This document shows, one piece after another, positions 8,184-15,029 of a DNA stretch of 64,000 nucleotides (within the stretch, counting starts at the first letter, position 1; each line of letters opens with the position of its first letter). Where the stretch lies: positions 1,550,001-1,614,000 of the forward strand of contig NZ_CP113062.1 of assembly GCF_026625765.1 (NCBI RefSeq), given 5' to 3'. The notes beneath the pieces are model-generated. The model saw nothing but the letters and a program-made list of their open reading frames with translations. It had not been told where the DNA came from and ran no database searches. Both the position numbers and the translations under genes were made by a program. Source of the DNA: Frigoribacterium sp. SL97. Its GTDB lineage: Bacteria > Actinomycetota > Actinomycetes > Actinomycetales > Microbacteriaceae.

Positions 8184-8951
8184 GTGCCCGAGACCGAAGC
8201 CACCCCCGCCGTGCCCGCCGACAAGACCCCCGAGTTCCGTTCCGACGTCACCGTCGAGCTGGTCCGCTCGAGTGCCCACGACTCCGACGTGCTGTTCGCG
8301 GCCCGGGTCTCCACCATGGGCGAGCTCACACTCGACGGCGCGCAGGCGTCGGCCGACGGGGCCCAGGCGACCAAGGGTGCCGGCCTGATCAACTACCTGA
8401 TGCGCGACCGTCACGGCTCGCCGTTCGAGCACAACTCGATGACCTTCTACGTGCAGGCGCCGATCTTCGTCTTCCGCGAGTTCATGCGTCACCGCATGGC
8501 CAGCTACAACGAAGAGAGCGGTCGTTACCGCGAGCTGAACCCGGTCTTCTACGTCCCCGCTCCCACGCGCAACCTGCAGCAGGTCGGCAAGCCCGGCGCC
8601 TACGACTTCCTGCCCGGCACACCCGAGCAGTCCGCGCTGGTCGACGAGGCCACCCGCGCCGCGTCGGTGCAGGCGTTCGAGGCCTACCAGCGCATGCTGG
8701 ACGCCGGCATCGCCCGCGAGGTCGCGCGGATCGTGTTGCCGTTGAACATCTACTCGTCGATGTACGTGACCGTGAACGCACGGTCCCTGATGAACTTCCT
8801 GAGCCTCCGGACGAAGCGCGAGGGCACCCACTTCCCGTCGTTCCCGCAGCGCGAGATCGAGATGTGCGCCGAGAAGATGGAAGACCTCTGGGCCGAGCTC
8901 ATGCCCCTCACCTACGCGGCGTTCGGGGCGAACGGGCGCGTCGCCCCCTGA
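8184..8951 (+). CDS. thyX: Flavin-dependent thymidylate synthase
   Basis: A 255-residue FAD-dependent enzyme that methylates dUMP to dTMP with methylene-THF and NADPH, an alternative to ThyA. The diagnostic ThyX motif RHRxxSxNExSxR is perfect: RHRMASYNEESGR at about residues 101-113. A N-terminal 15-residue Pro/Ala-rich tail precedes the fold. The RTKREGTHFPSFPQREIE region near the end is typical. Next to dapA and rnj, as in mycobacteria. The GTG is chosen because of the TAGAGT box 7 nt upstream; no Shine-Dalgarno is present. Confidence 0.97.
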   Translation: MPETEATPAVPADKTPEFRSDVTVELVRSSAHDSDVLFAARVSTMGELTLDGAQASADGAQATKGAGLINYLMRDRHGSPFEHNSMTFYVQAPIFVFREFMRHRMASYNEESGRYRELNPVFYVPAPTRNLQQVGKPGAYDFLPGTPEQSALVDEATRAASVQAFEAYQRMLDAGIAREVARIVLPLNIYSSMYVTVNARSLMNFLSLRTKREGTHFPSFPQREIEMCAEKMEDLWAELMPLTYAAFGANGRVAP

Positions 8952-8975
8952 CGGCCGTCCTCGCCGACGCGACCG

Positions 8976-8985
8976 GCGCCTCCTG
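8976..8985 (-). repeat. CAGGAGGCGC motif copy (10 of 11 bases)
   Basis: Intergenic copy between thyX and dapA, read on the minus strand; the last base of the 11-mer differs. Confidence 0.5.
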
Positions 8986-9034
8986 ACCGGGGCGTCCGAC
9001 GCCTCACGAGGAGGTCGGGCCCGACGCGAGCCAG

Positions 9035-9040
9035 TACGCT
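9035..9040 (+). promoter_or_regulatory. Candidate -10 box, dapA
   Basis: TACGCT followed by 7 nt and the GTG of dapA; leaderless arrangement. Confidence 0.55.
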
Positions 9041-9047
9041 GGAGGGC

Positions 9048-10025
9048 GTGTCGAACATCAGCAACCCCTTCGGTCAGGTCCTCGTCGCCCTCGTGACGCC
9101 GTTCACCGCTGACGGCGAGGTCGATTGGCCTGCTGTCGAGAAGCACATCGACGACTGCATCAGCGCCGGGGCCGACGGCATCGTCGTCACGGGCACGACG
9201 GGCGAGACCAGCACGCTGACCGACCCCGAGAAGCTCCGACTCGTCGAGGTGGGCAAGTCGGTCGCCGCAGGCCGGGCCAAGATCATCACGGGTGGCGGGT
9301 CGAACGAGACGGCGCACGCCATCCAGCTCTACAAGGCCAGCGAGAAGGCCGGCGCCGACGGCGTCATGATCGTCACGCCTTACTACAACAAACCCACGCA
9401 GGCCGGTGTGCTCACGCACTTCCGCATGATCGCCGACGCGACCGACCTGCCGGTCATCCTGTACGACATCCCGGGCCGCACCGGCATCCCGATCAAGTAC
9501 GAGACCCTGCTCCGGGCCGCCAAGCACCCGAACATCGTCGCCGTGAAGGACGCCAAGGGCGACTTCGCCGAAGTCAGTCGCGTCCTCAACCAGACCGACC
9601 TCCTCTACTTCTCGGGCGACGACGCCAACGTGCTGCCCCACCTCGCCATCGGCGCGTCGGGCCTCATCGGCGTCACCGCGAACATCGCCGCGGCGCCGTA
9701 CCGCACCATCGTCGACGCCGTGAACGCCGGCGACCTGCACACCGCGACCGAGGCCCACCAGATGCTCGAGCCGCTCGTCCGCGCCGTCATGACGCACGTG
9801 CCGGGCACCGTCGCGGCGAAGTACATCCTGCACGGCCTCGGGCGCATCTCGAGCCCCCGCGTGCGCCTCCCCCTGGTCGGCCCGGAAGACAGCGAGGCCG
9901 CCCTGATCGAGGACGAGCTGTCGCACGTGGGCTCGATCCCCGGCCTCGACCTCAGCCGCTTCCGGCCCGACCGCAACGCGGCGGCCGGCGGTGCGCTGCC
10001 CAAGGTGCACGGCACCACGCGCTGA
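9048..10025 (+). CDS. dapA: 4-hydroxy-tetrahydrodipicolinate synthase
   Basis: A 325-residue TIM-barrel aldolase that condenses pyruvate with aspartate semialdehyde, the committed step to lysine and diaminopimelate. Visible motifs are GTTGETSTL (about residues 49-57), the active-site Tyr region LYDIPGRTG (about 140) and the Schiff-base lysine in VAVKDAKGDF (about 168). The C-terminus is about 25 residues longer than the minimal enzyme. The gene precedes rnj by 83 bp, a conserved actinobacterial pairing. It starts at GTG, 7 nt after a -10-like box. Confidence 0.97.
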   Translation: MSNISNPFGQVLVALVTPFTADGEVDWPAVEKHIDDCISAGADGIVVTGTTGETSTLTDPEKLRLVEVGKSVAAGRAKIITGGGSNETAHAIQLYKASEKAGADGVMIVTPYYNKPTQAGVLTHFRMIADATDLPVILYDIPGRTGIPIKYETLLRAAKHPNIVAVKDAKGDFAEVSRVLNQTDLLYFSGDDANVLPHLAIGASGLIGVTANIAAAPYRTIVDAVNAGDLHTATEAHQMLEPLVRAVMTHVPGTVAAKYILHGLGRISSPRVRLPLVGPEDSEAALIEDELSHVGSIPGLDLSRFRPDRNAAAGGALPKVHGTTR

Positions 10026-10108
10026 CCTCCTGATCCCCGCCGACGACGACGTCGGCCGCAGACCTCCCGCACAGAGGGGCACGAGCCCCACGCCAACCGA
10101 AGGAACAG

Positions 10109-11785
10109 ATGCCCACGACAATCCACGCCCCCCGAGAACTCGCCAAGGGCACGCTCCGCGTGATCCCGGTCGGCGGGCTCGGCGAGATCGGCCGCAACAT
10201 GACGGTCTACGAGATCGACGGCAAGCTGCTCATCGTCGACTGCGGAGTGCTCTTCCCCGAAGAGCACCAGCCCGGCGTCGACCTGATCCTGCCCGACTTC
10301 TCGCCCATCCGTGATCGCCTCGACGACATCCTCGCCGTCGTGCTGACGCACGGCCACGAGGACCACATCGGCGCCGTGCCCTACCTCCTGCGTCTCCGCA
10401 AGGACATCCCGCTGATCGGTTCGCAGCTGACGCTCGCGCTGATCGAGGCGAAGCTCAAAGAGCACCGCATCACGCCTTACACCCTGGCCGTCAAAGAGGG
10501 TGGGCGCGAGTCGCTCGGGCCGTACGACCTCGAGTTCATCGCGGTCAACCACTCGATCCCGGACGCTCTCGCCGTCGCCATCCGCACGTCGGCCGGCACC
10601 GTGCTGCACACCGGCGACTTCAAGATGGACCAACTGCCGCTCGACGACCGCATCACCGACCTCCGGGCGTTCGCCCGCCTCGGTGAAGAGGGCGTGGACC
10701 TCTTCCTGCCCGACTCGACGAACGCCGACGTGCCCGGGTTCACCGCGCTCGAGCGGGACATCGGGCCCGTGCTCGACGACGTGATCCGCCGGGCTCCGCG
10801 TCGCGTGGTCGTCGCGAGCTTCTCCAGCCACGTGCACCGCGTCCAGCAGGTGCTCGACGCGGCTCACGCCAACGGTCGCCGCGTGGCCTTCATGGGCCGC
10901 TCGATGGTCCGCAACATGGGCATCGCGGCCGACCTGGGGTACCTCAAGGTGCCGGACGGCGTCCTGATCGACGCCAAGAAGGCCAAAGACCTTCCCGACG
11001 ACCGCATCGTCTACATGAGCACCGGGTCACAGGGCGAGCCGATGGCCGTCCTCGCCCGCATGGCGAACCTCGAGCACCAGATCGAGATCGGCGCGGACGA
11101 CACGATCATCCTCGCGTCGAGCCTGATCCCCGGCAACGAGAACGCGGTCTACCGCGTCATCGACGGCCTCACCAAACTCGGGGCCAAGGTCGTCCACAAG
11201 GGCAACGCCAAGGTCCACGTCTCGGGGCACGCCTCCGCCGGCGAGCTGTTGTACTGCTACAACATCCTGCGGCCGAAGAACGTCATGCCCGTCCACGGCG
11301 AGCACCGGCACCTGTACGCGAACGCGGCGTTGGCGGTCCGGACCGGCGTGCCGCAGAAGAACACCATCCTCGGCGAGGACGGCATCGTCGTCGACCTGCG
11401 CGACGGAGTCGCCGAGGTCGTCGGCCAGCTCGACATCGGTTACGTCTACGTCGACGGCTCGACCGTCGGCGAGATCACCGACGCCGATCTCAAGGACCGC
11501 CGCATCCTGAGCGAAGAGGGCTTCATCTCGGTCTTCATCGCGATGGACGCGTCCACGGGCCGTGTCGTGGTCGGACCCGAGATCCAGTCGCGTGGCTTCG
11601 CAGAAGACGAGCGGGTCTTCGACGACGTCAAGCCCAAGATCATCGCGGCCCTCACCGAGGCGGCGGAGAACGGCACGCGCGACACGCATGCCTTCAGCCA
11701 GGTCGTGCGGCGCACGGTCGGTCGCTGGGTGAACACGCAGCACCGTCGTCGTCCGATGATCGTGCCGGTGGTCATCAGCGCCTGA
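10109..11785 (+). CDS. rnj: Ribonuclease J
   Basis: A 558-residue metallo-beta-lactamase/beta-CASP nuclease with 5'-3' exo- and endonuclease activity in mRNA and rRNA processing. The zinc motif HxHxDH is HGHEDH at about residues 79-84, with HTGDFKMD further on. The beta-CASP domain carries FSSHVHRVQQ and the Ser-rich STGSQGEP motif, and VSGHASAGEL and MPVHGEHRH supply the late metal ligands. GAAGGA lies 5 nt upstream of the ATG. A strong terminator follows the stop. Confidence 0.96.
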   Translation: MPTTIHAPRELAKGTLRVIPVGGLGEIGRNMTVYEIDGKLLIVDCGVLFPEEHQPGVDLILPDFSPIRDRLDDILAVVLTHGHEDHIGAVPYLLRLRKDIPLIGSQLTLALIEAKLKEHRITPYTLAVKEGGRESLGPYDLEFIAVNHSIPDALAVAIRTSAGTVLHTGDFKMDQLPLDDRITDLRAFARLGEEGVDLFLPDSTNADVPGFTALERDIGPVLDDVIRRAPRRVVVASFSSHVHRVQQVLDAAHANGRRVAFMGRSMVRNMGIAADLGYLKVPDGVLIDAKKAKDLPDDRIVYMSTGSQGEPMAVLARMANLEHQIEIGADDTIILASSLIPGNENAVYRVIDGLTKLGAKVVHKGNAKVHVSGHASAGELLYCYNILRPKNVMPVHGEHRHLYANAALAVRTGVPQKNTILGEDGIVVDLRDGVAEVVGQLDIGYVYVDGSTVGEITDADLKDRRILSEEGFISVFIAMDASTGRVVVGPEIQSRGFAEDERVFDDVKPKIIAALTEAAENGTRDTHAFSQVVRRTVGRWVNTQHRRRPMIVPVVISA

Positions 11786-11796
11786 CGCGCAGGCAC

Positions 11797-11836
11797 ACGA
11801 CGACGGCCCACGGGAGACCCCGTGGGCCGTCGTCGT
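11797..11836 (+). terminator. Hairpin terminator after rnj
   Basis: A perfect 18-bp stem (11797-11814 with 11819-11836) with a 4-nt loop lies 12 bases after the rnj stop, without a T-tract. Confidence 0.8.
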
Positions 11837-11939
11837 ACCCCGGGCGCGAGGCCGGCACTCTGATGGTCCTCGAGGAGGGCATCGCGGGCCCGCAGTCATC
11901 CTCGGGGGTGAGGCGGCGACACCCGGCGCGTCGATACGG

Positions 11940-11956
11940 TGACGTCTGACACGTCA
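11940..11956. promoter_or_regulatory. Inverted repeat upstream of the exporter operon
   Basis: TGACGT, 5 nt, ACGTCA, located 21 bp before the adaptor gene GTG. A regulator-binding role is inferred only from position and symmetry. Confidence 0.35.
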
Positions 11957-11977
11957 GTACATCGACCGGGGGTAGCC

Positions 11978-13000
11978 GTGCGCATCGCCAAAGTCTGGGT
12001 CTTCCCGATCCTGCGCATCCTGATCTTCATCGCCATCGCGGCGGCACTCGTCAAGCTCGCGTTCTTCGCGGCGCCGGCCGTCGGCGACGACACCGTCGCC
12101 GTGCCGACCGGCGAGCTCGTCGAACCACAGGTCGCCGTGGCCGTCGGCACCATCACGAACGACGTGGTGGTGGACGCGAGCGTCGTCGCCGACCCCGCGG
12201 CTCCCGTGCCCGCGACGCTGGCGGGCACGGTCACCGGCGTCGACGTCGCCAAGGGACAGGCGGTCGCGGCGGGGGACCGACTCGCGACGCTCCGGTCCGA
12301 GACGCCGCAGGAGCCCCTGGTGGCCGCCGACGGCACCGTGACCGAGCGCAAGCCGATCGTCAAGACGGCCGTCATCACGGCACCCGTGGCCGGGACGATC
12401 TCGGCCGTCGCGGTGATCAAGGACCAGACGGTCGTCGTGGGTGACGCGGTCGCGCAGGTCGCGCCTCCCACCTTCCACGTGACGGGGTCGCTCGCCGCGG
12501 ACCAGCTGTACCGTCTCGTCAGCCGCCCGACCGAGGGTTCCGTCGCGATCACCGGGGGACCGGCACCGTTCCCGTGCACGGCGCTCACCGTCGGGGGGAG
12601 CACCTCGTCGTCCGCCGGGCCGGACGACGGCGGGGACGCCGGGGCGCCGACGGGGGACTCGTCGGGCCAGAGCGTCTCCTGCGTCGTGCCGGGCGACGTC
12701 ACCGTGTTCAGCGGACTCGCCGCCAGGCTGACCATCCCTGCCGGTGTCGCCACCGACGTCCTGACCGTGCCCCTCACGGCCGTGGAGGGCGCGGCGGGCA
12801 AGGGCGTCGTCTCGGTCGTCGGAGCGGACGGTTCCACCGAGGAGCGCGACATCACGCTCGGCATCAACGACGGCACGATCGTCGAGGTCACGGGTGGCCT
12901 CGCCGAGGGCGACCAGGTGCTCGAGTTCGTCCCGGGTGCCGCCGCCGCACCACAGGGCGACTGCGTCGACCCGGCCACGGGCGCGGACCTCTGCGGCTGA
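11978..13000 (+). CDS. HlyD/MacA-like membrane-anchored adaptor of an ABC exporter
   Basis: A 340-residue adaptor-type protein. One N-terminal membrane segment (about residues 9-30, ILRILIFIAIAAALVKLAFF) is followed by an extracellular part with two lipoyl-like half motifs, GTVTGVDVAKGQAVAAGDRL and GTISAVAVIKDQTVVVGDAV, and a C-terminal membrane-proximal domain (LTVPLTAVEGAAGKGVVSVV). The region between about 205 and 235 is a Ser/Gly/Asp-rich insert. The GTG follows a GGGGGT run. The next gene starts within the stop (TGATG). With the ATPase and MacB-like permease it forms a complete exporter. In a Gram-positive cell such systems export peptides or confer resistance; the substrate is unknown. 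Confidence 0.85.
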   Translation: MRIAKVWVFPILRILIFIAIAAALVKLAFFAAPAVGDDTVAVPTGELVEPQVAVAVGTITNDVVVDASVVADPAAPVPATLAGTVTGVDVAKGQAVAAGDRLATLRSETPQEPLVAADGTVTERKPIVKTAVITAPVAGTISAVAVIKDQTVVVGDAVAQVAPPTFHVTGSLAADQLYRLVSRPTEGSVAITGGPAPFPCTALTVGGSTSSSAGPDDGGDAGAPTGDSSGQSVSCVVPGDVTVFSGLAARLTIPAGVATDVLTVPLTAVEGAAGKGVVSVVGADGSTEERDITLGINDGTIVEVTGGLAEGDQVLEFVPGAAAAPQGDCVDPATGADLCG

Positions 13001-13761
13001 TGGCGCTGATCAGGCTCGAGGCGGTCACCAAGACGGTGCCCCTCTCCGACGACCGGACGCTGGACATCCTGACCGGCGTCGACCTCGAGGTCGACGCCGG
13101 CGAGCACGTGAGCATCGTGGGTCGTTCGGGGTCGGGCAAGTCCACGCTGCTCAACATCCTCGGGCTCATCGACGAGCCCACCACGGGGACGCACTGGTTC
13201 GACGACGTCGACGTACGCTCGATCCGGCGCGGACGGCGCGACCGGCTGAGGGGTGCCCAGGTCGGGTTCATCTTCCAGCAGTTCAACCTGCTCCAGGGGC
13301 GCTCGGCCCTCGAGAACGTCATGACCCCCCTGCTCTACTCGTCGGGTTCCGAGTTCTGGCGTCGCCGGTCCATCGCGGGCGAGATGCTCGAGCGCGTGGG
13401 TCTCGGTCACCGGGCCGACTCCATGCCCCATCGCCTGTCGGGTGGCGAACAACAGCGCGTGGCGATCGCCCGGTCGCTCGTGCGACGGCCGCGCGTCATC
13501 CTCGCCGACGAACCCACCGGTGCCCTCGACGTCGAGACGGGCGCCGGGGTGATGACGCTGCTCGACGGCATCGCGACCGAGAACGAGGCCGCCCTGGTCA
13601 CCATCACCCACGACCTCGCCGTCGCCGCCCGGGCCTCGAGGCACTACCAGCTCGACACCGGTGTCCTCTCGGCGTCGGTCGACGGAGCTCTCGGAACACC
13701 GACGCCGACGTCGTCGTCTCCCGCGTCGACGTCGTCCCTGCGGGACGAGGTCGACGCGTGA
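13000..13761 (+). CDS. ABC exporter ATP-binding protein (MacB/LolD type)
   Basis: A 253-residue ATPase. Walker A is GRSGSGKST (about residue 41), the Q-loop is in FIFQQFNLL, the signature is LSGGEQQR, Walker B ends ILADEPTGALD, and the H-loop is in ITHDLAVA. ADEPTGALD is typical of the MacB/LolD/FtsE branch. After the nucleotide domain is a Ser/Thr/Pro-rich tail of about 30 residues that is not part of the fold. It shares one base with the adaptor stop and overlaps the permease start by 4 bp. Confidence 0.95.
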   Translation: MALIRLEAVTKTVPLSDDRTLDILTGVDLEVDAGEHVSIVGRSGSGKSTLLNILGLIDEPTTGTHWFDDVDVRSIRRGRRDRLRGAQVGFIFQQFNLLQGRSALENVMTPLLYSSGSEFWRRRSIAGEMLERVGLGHRADSMPHRLSGGEQQRVAIARSLVRRPRVILADEPTGALDVETGAGVMTLLDGIATENEAALVTITHDLAVAARASRHYQLDTGVLSASVDGALGTPTPTSSSPASTSSLRDEVDA

Positions 13762-14975
13762 GGCGTGTGGTGGCCGACGTGGTGGGGGCTTTCGCCGAGG
13801 CCTGGGCCGAACTGCGCGTCAACAAGCTCCGCGTGCTGCTCAGCCTGATCGGGGTCGCAGTCGCCGTCGCGGCCCTGACCGGCGTGGTCGCCCTCGGCGG
13901 GCTCGCCGAGCAGTCCTCCCGCGAGAACGCGGAGCGGTTCGGTGGCCGTCCCGCGAACTACTACGTCAACGCCTATTCCAACGGCGCCACGTCGCCGAGC
14001 ACCGAGGCGATCGCGGACGCCTTCGCCACGACGACGGCACGCTACGGCATCGAGCAGACCAGCCGCGTCGTGTACGGCAATCGAGCCGTCCAGCTGCCCG
14101 ACGGGGTGACCGAGGTCGGGGCCGTCACGGTCGACGTCCCCTACGGCGAGATGCACCGGGTCGTCATGACGGAGGGGGCGTGGTTCACCGACGGGGACGC
14201 GTCACGTCTCGCGCCGCCCGTCATCGTCAACGAGGTGCTCTGGCGGCAGCTCGGCTCCCCACCGTTGTCGTCGCATCCGACCCTGCTGGTCCGAGGGGCG
14301 GATTCGGCGACGCTCGTCGTCACCGGAGTCTCGGCCGCGACCGAGTACGACGGTCCGCAGATGTACCTTCTGCCGATCACCGACCACGACCTCGCCCTGG
14401 CGAGCTACGGCGCCGAGACCCCGCAGTACGAGATGTGGCTGCCGCCCGAGACCAGCGATGCCCTGAGCGCTCAGGTGGCGTCCGACATGGGGGCCAGCCT
14501 CGGCGACGACGTGCAGGTCGACGTGTCGCGACAGGACTACGCCGCAGGCGGCGACGCCGACCCCTTCGGTCCCATCAAGCTGATCATCACCGGGGTCGGT
14601 GTGCTCGTGTTGTTGCTGGGCGGTCTCGGCCTCGTCAACATCGCGCTCGTGACCGTCCGTCAGCGCATCCGCGAGATCGGCGTGCGCCGGTCCTTCGGGG
14701 CCACGGCTCCTCGGGTCTTCTTCTCGGTCATGCTCGAGAGCGTCGTCGGCACGGTCGTCGCGGGAGCCGTCGGCGTGATGGTGGCCGTCCTGGTCGTCGA
14801 GAACCCGACGGTCCAGGGCTTCATCGCGCAGGGCGCCGTCAGCGATCTCCCGCCGTTCCCGGTCGAGGCGGCCCTGATCGGTCTGGCGTCGGCCACGGCG
14901 ATCGGAGCGGTGGCCGGTCTCCTGCCTGCTCTCGTGGCGATCCGCGTCAAGGTGATCGACGCCATCCGCTACTGA
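13758..14975 (+). CDS. MacB/FtsX-type ABC exporter permease
   Basis: A 405-residue permease. The N-terminal membrane helix (NKLRVLLSLIGVAVAVAALTG, in part) is followed by a roughly 230-residue extracellular domain of the MacB_PCD type. Three more membrane helices at the C-terminus form the FtsX domain, including IREIGVRRSFGAT, the usual coupling segment. The four-helix layout is the standard MacB topology. The GTG overlaps the ATPase stop (GTGA). The three genes form one operon between rnj and ftsK. Confidence 0.92.
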   Translation: MRRVVADVVGAFAEAWAELRVNKLRVLLSLIGVAVAVAALTGVVALGGLAEQSSRENAERFGGRPANYYVNAYSNGATSPSTEAIADAFATTTARYGIEQTSRVVYGNRAVQLPDGVTEVGAVTVDVPYGEMHRVVMTEGAWFTDGDASRLAPPVIVNEVLWRQLGSPPLSSHPTLLVRGADSATLVVTGVSAATEYDGPQMYLLPITDHDLALASYGAETPQYEMWLPPETSDALSAQVASDMGASLGDDVQVDVSRQDYAAGGDADPFGPIKLIITGVGVLVLLLGGLGLVNIALVTVRQRIREIGVRRSFGATAPRVFFSVMLESVVGTVVAGAVGVMVAVLVVENPTVQGFIAQGAVSDLPPFPVEAALIGLASATAIGAVAGLLPALVAIRVKVIDAIRY

Positions 14976-14981
14976 CACACA

Positions 14982-14996
14982 CCGGAGCACCTCCGG
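14982..14996 (+). terminator. Weak hairpin after the exporter operon
   Basis: CCGGAG-CAC-CTCCGG, a 6-bp stem 7 nt after the permease stop; weak, no T-tract. Confidence 0.35.
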
Positions 14997-15016
14997 CCGC
15001 TGTCGGTGCCGAGAGG

Positions 15017-15022
15017 TACCTT
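15017..15022 (+). promoter_or_regulatory. Candidate -10 box, ftsK
   Basis: TACCTT followed by 7 nt and the ATG of ftsK; leaderless arrangement. Confidence 0.55.
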
Positions 15023-15029
15023 GGAGCCC

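Noticed and set aside
7686..10121. 811-codon antisense frame opposite thyX and dapA
   Set aside because: Complement of strongly biased codons in real genes; low-complexity translation, no family match recognised.
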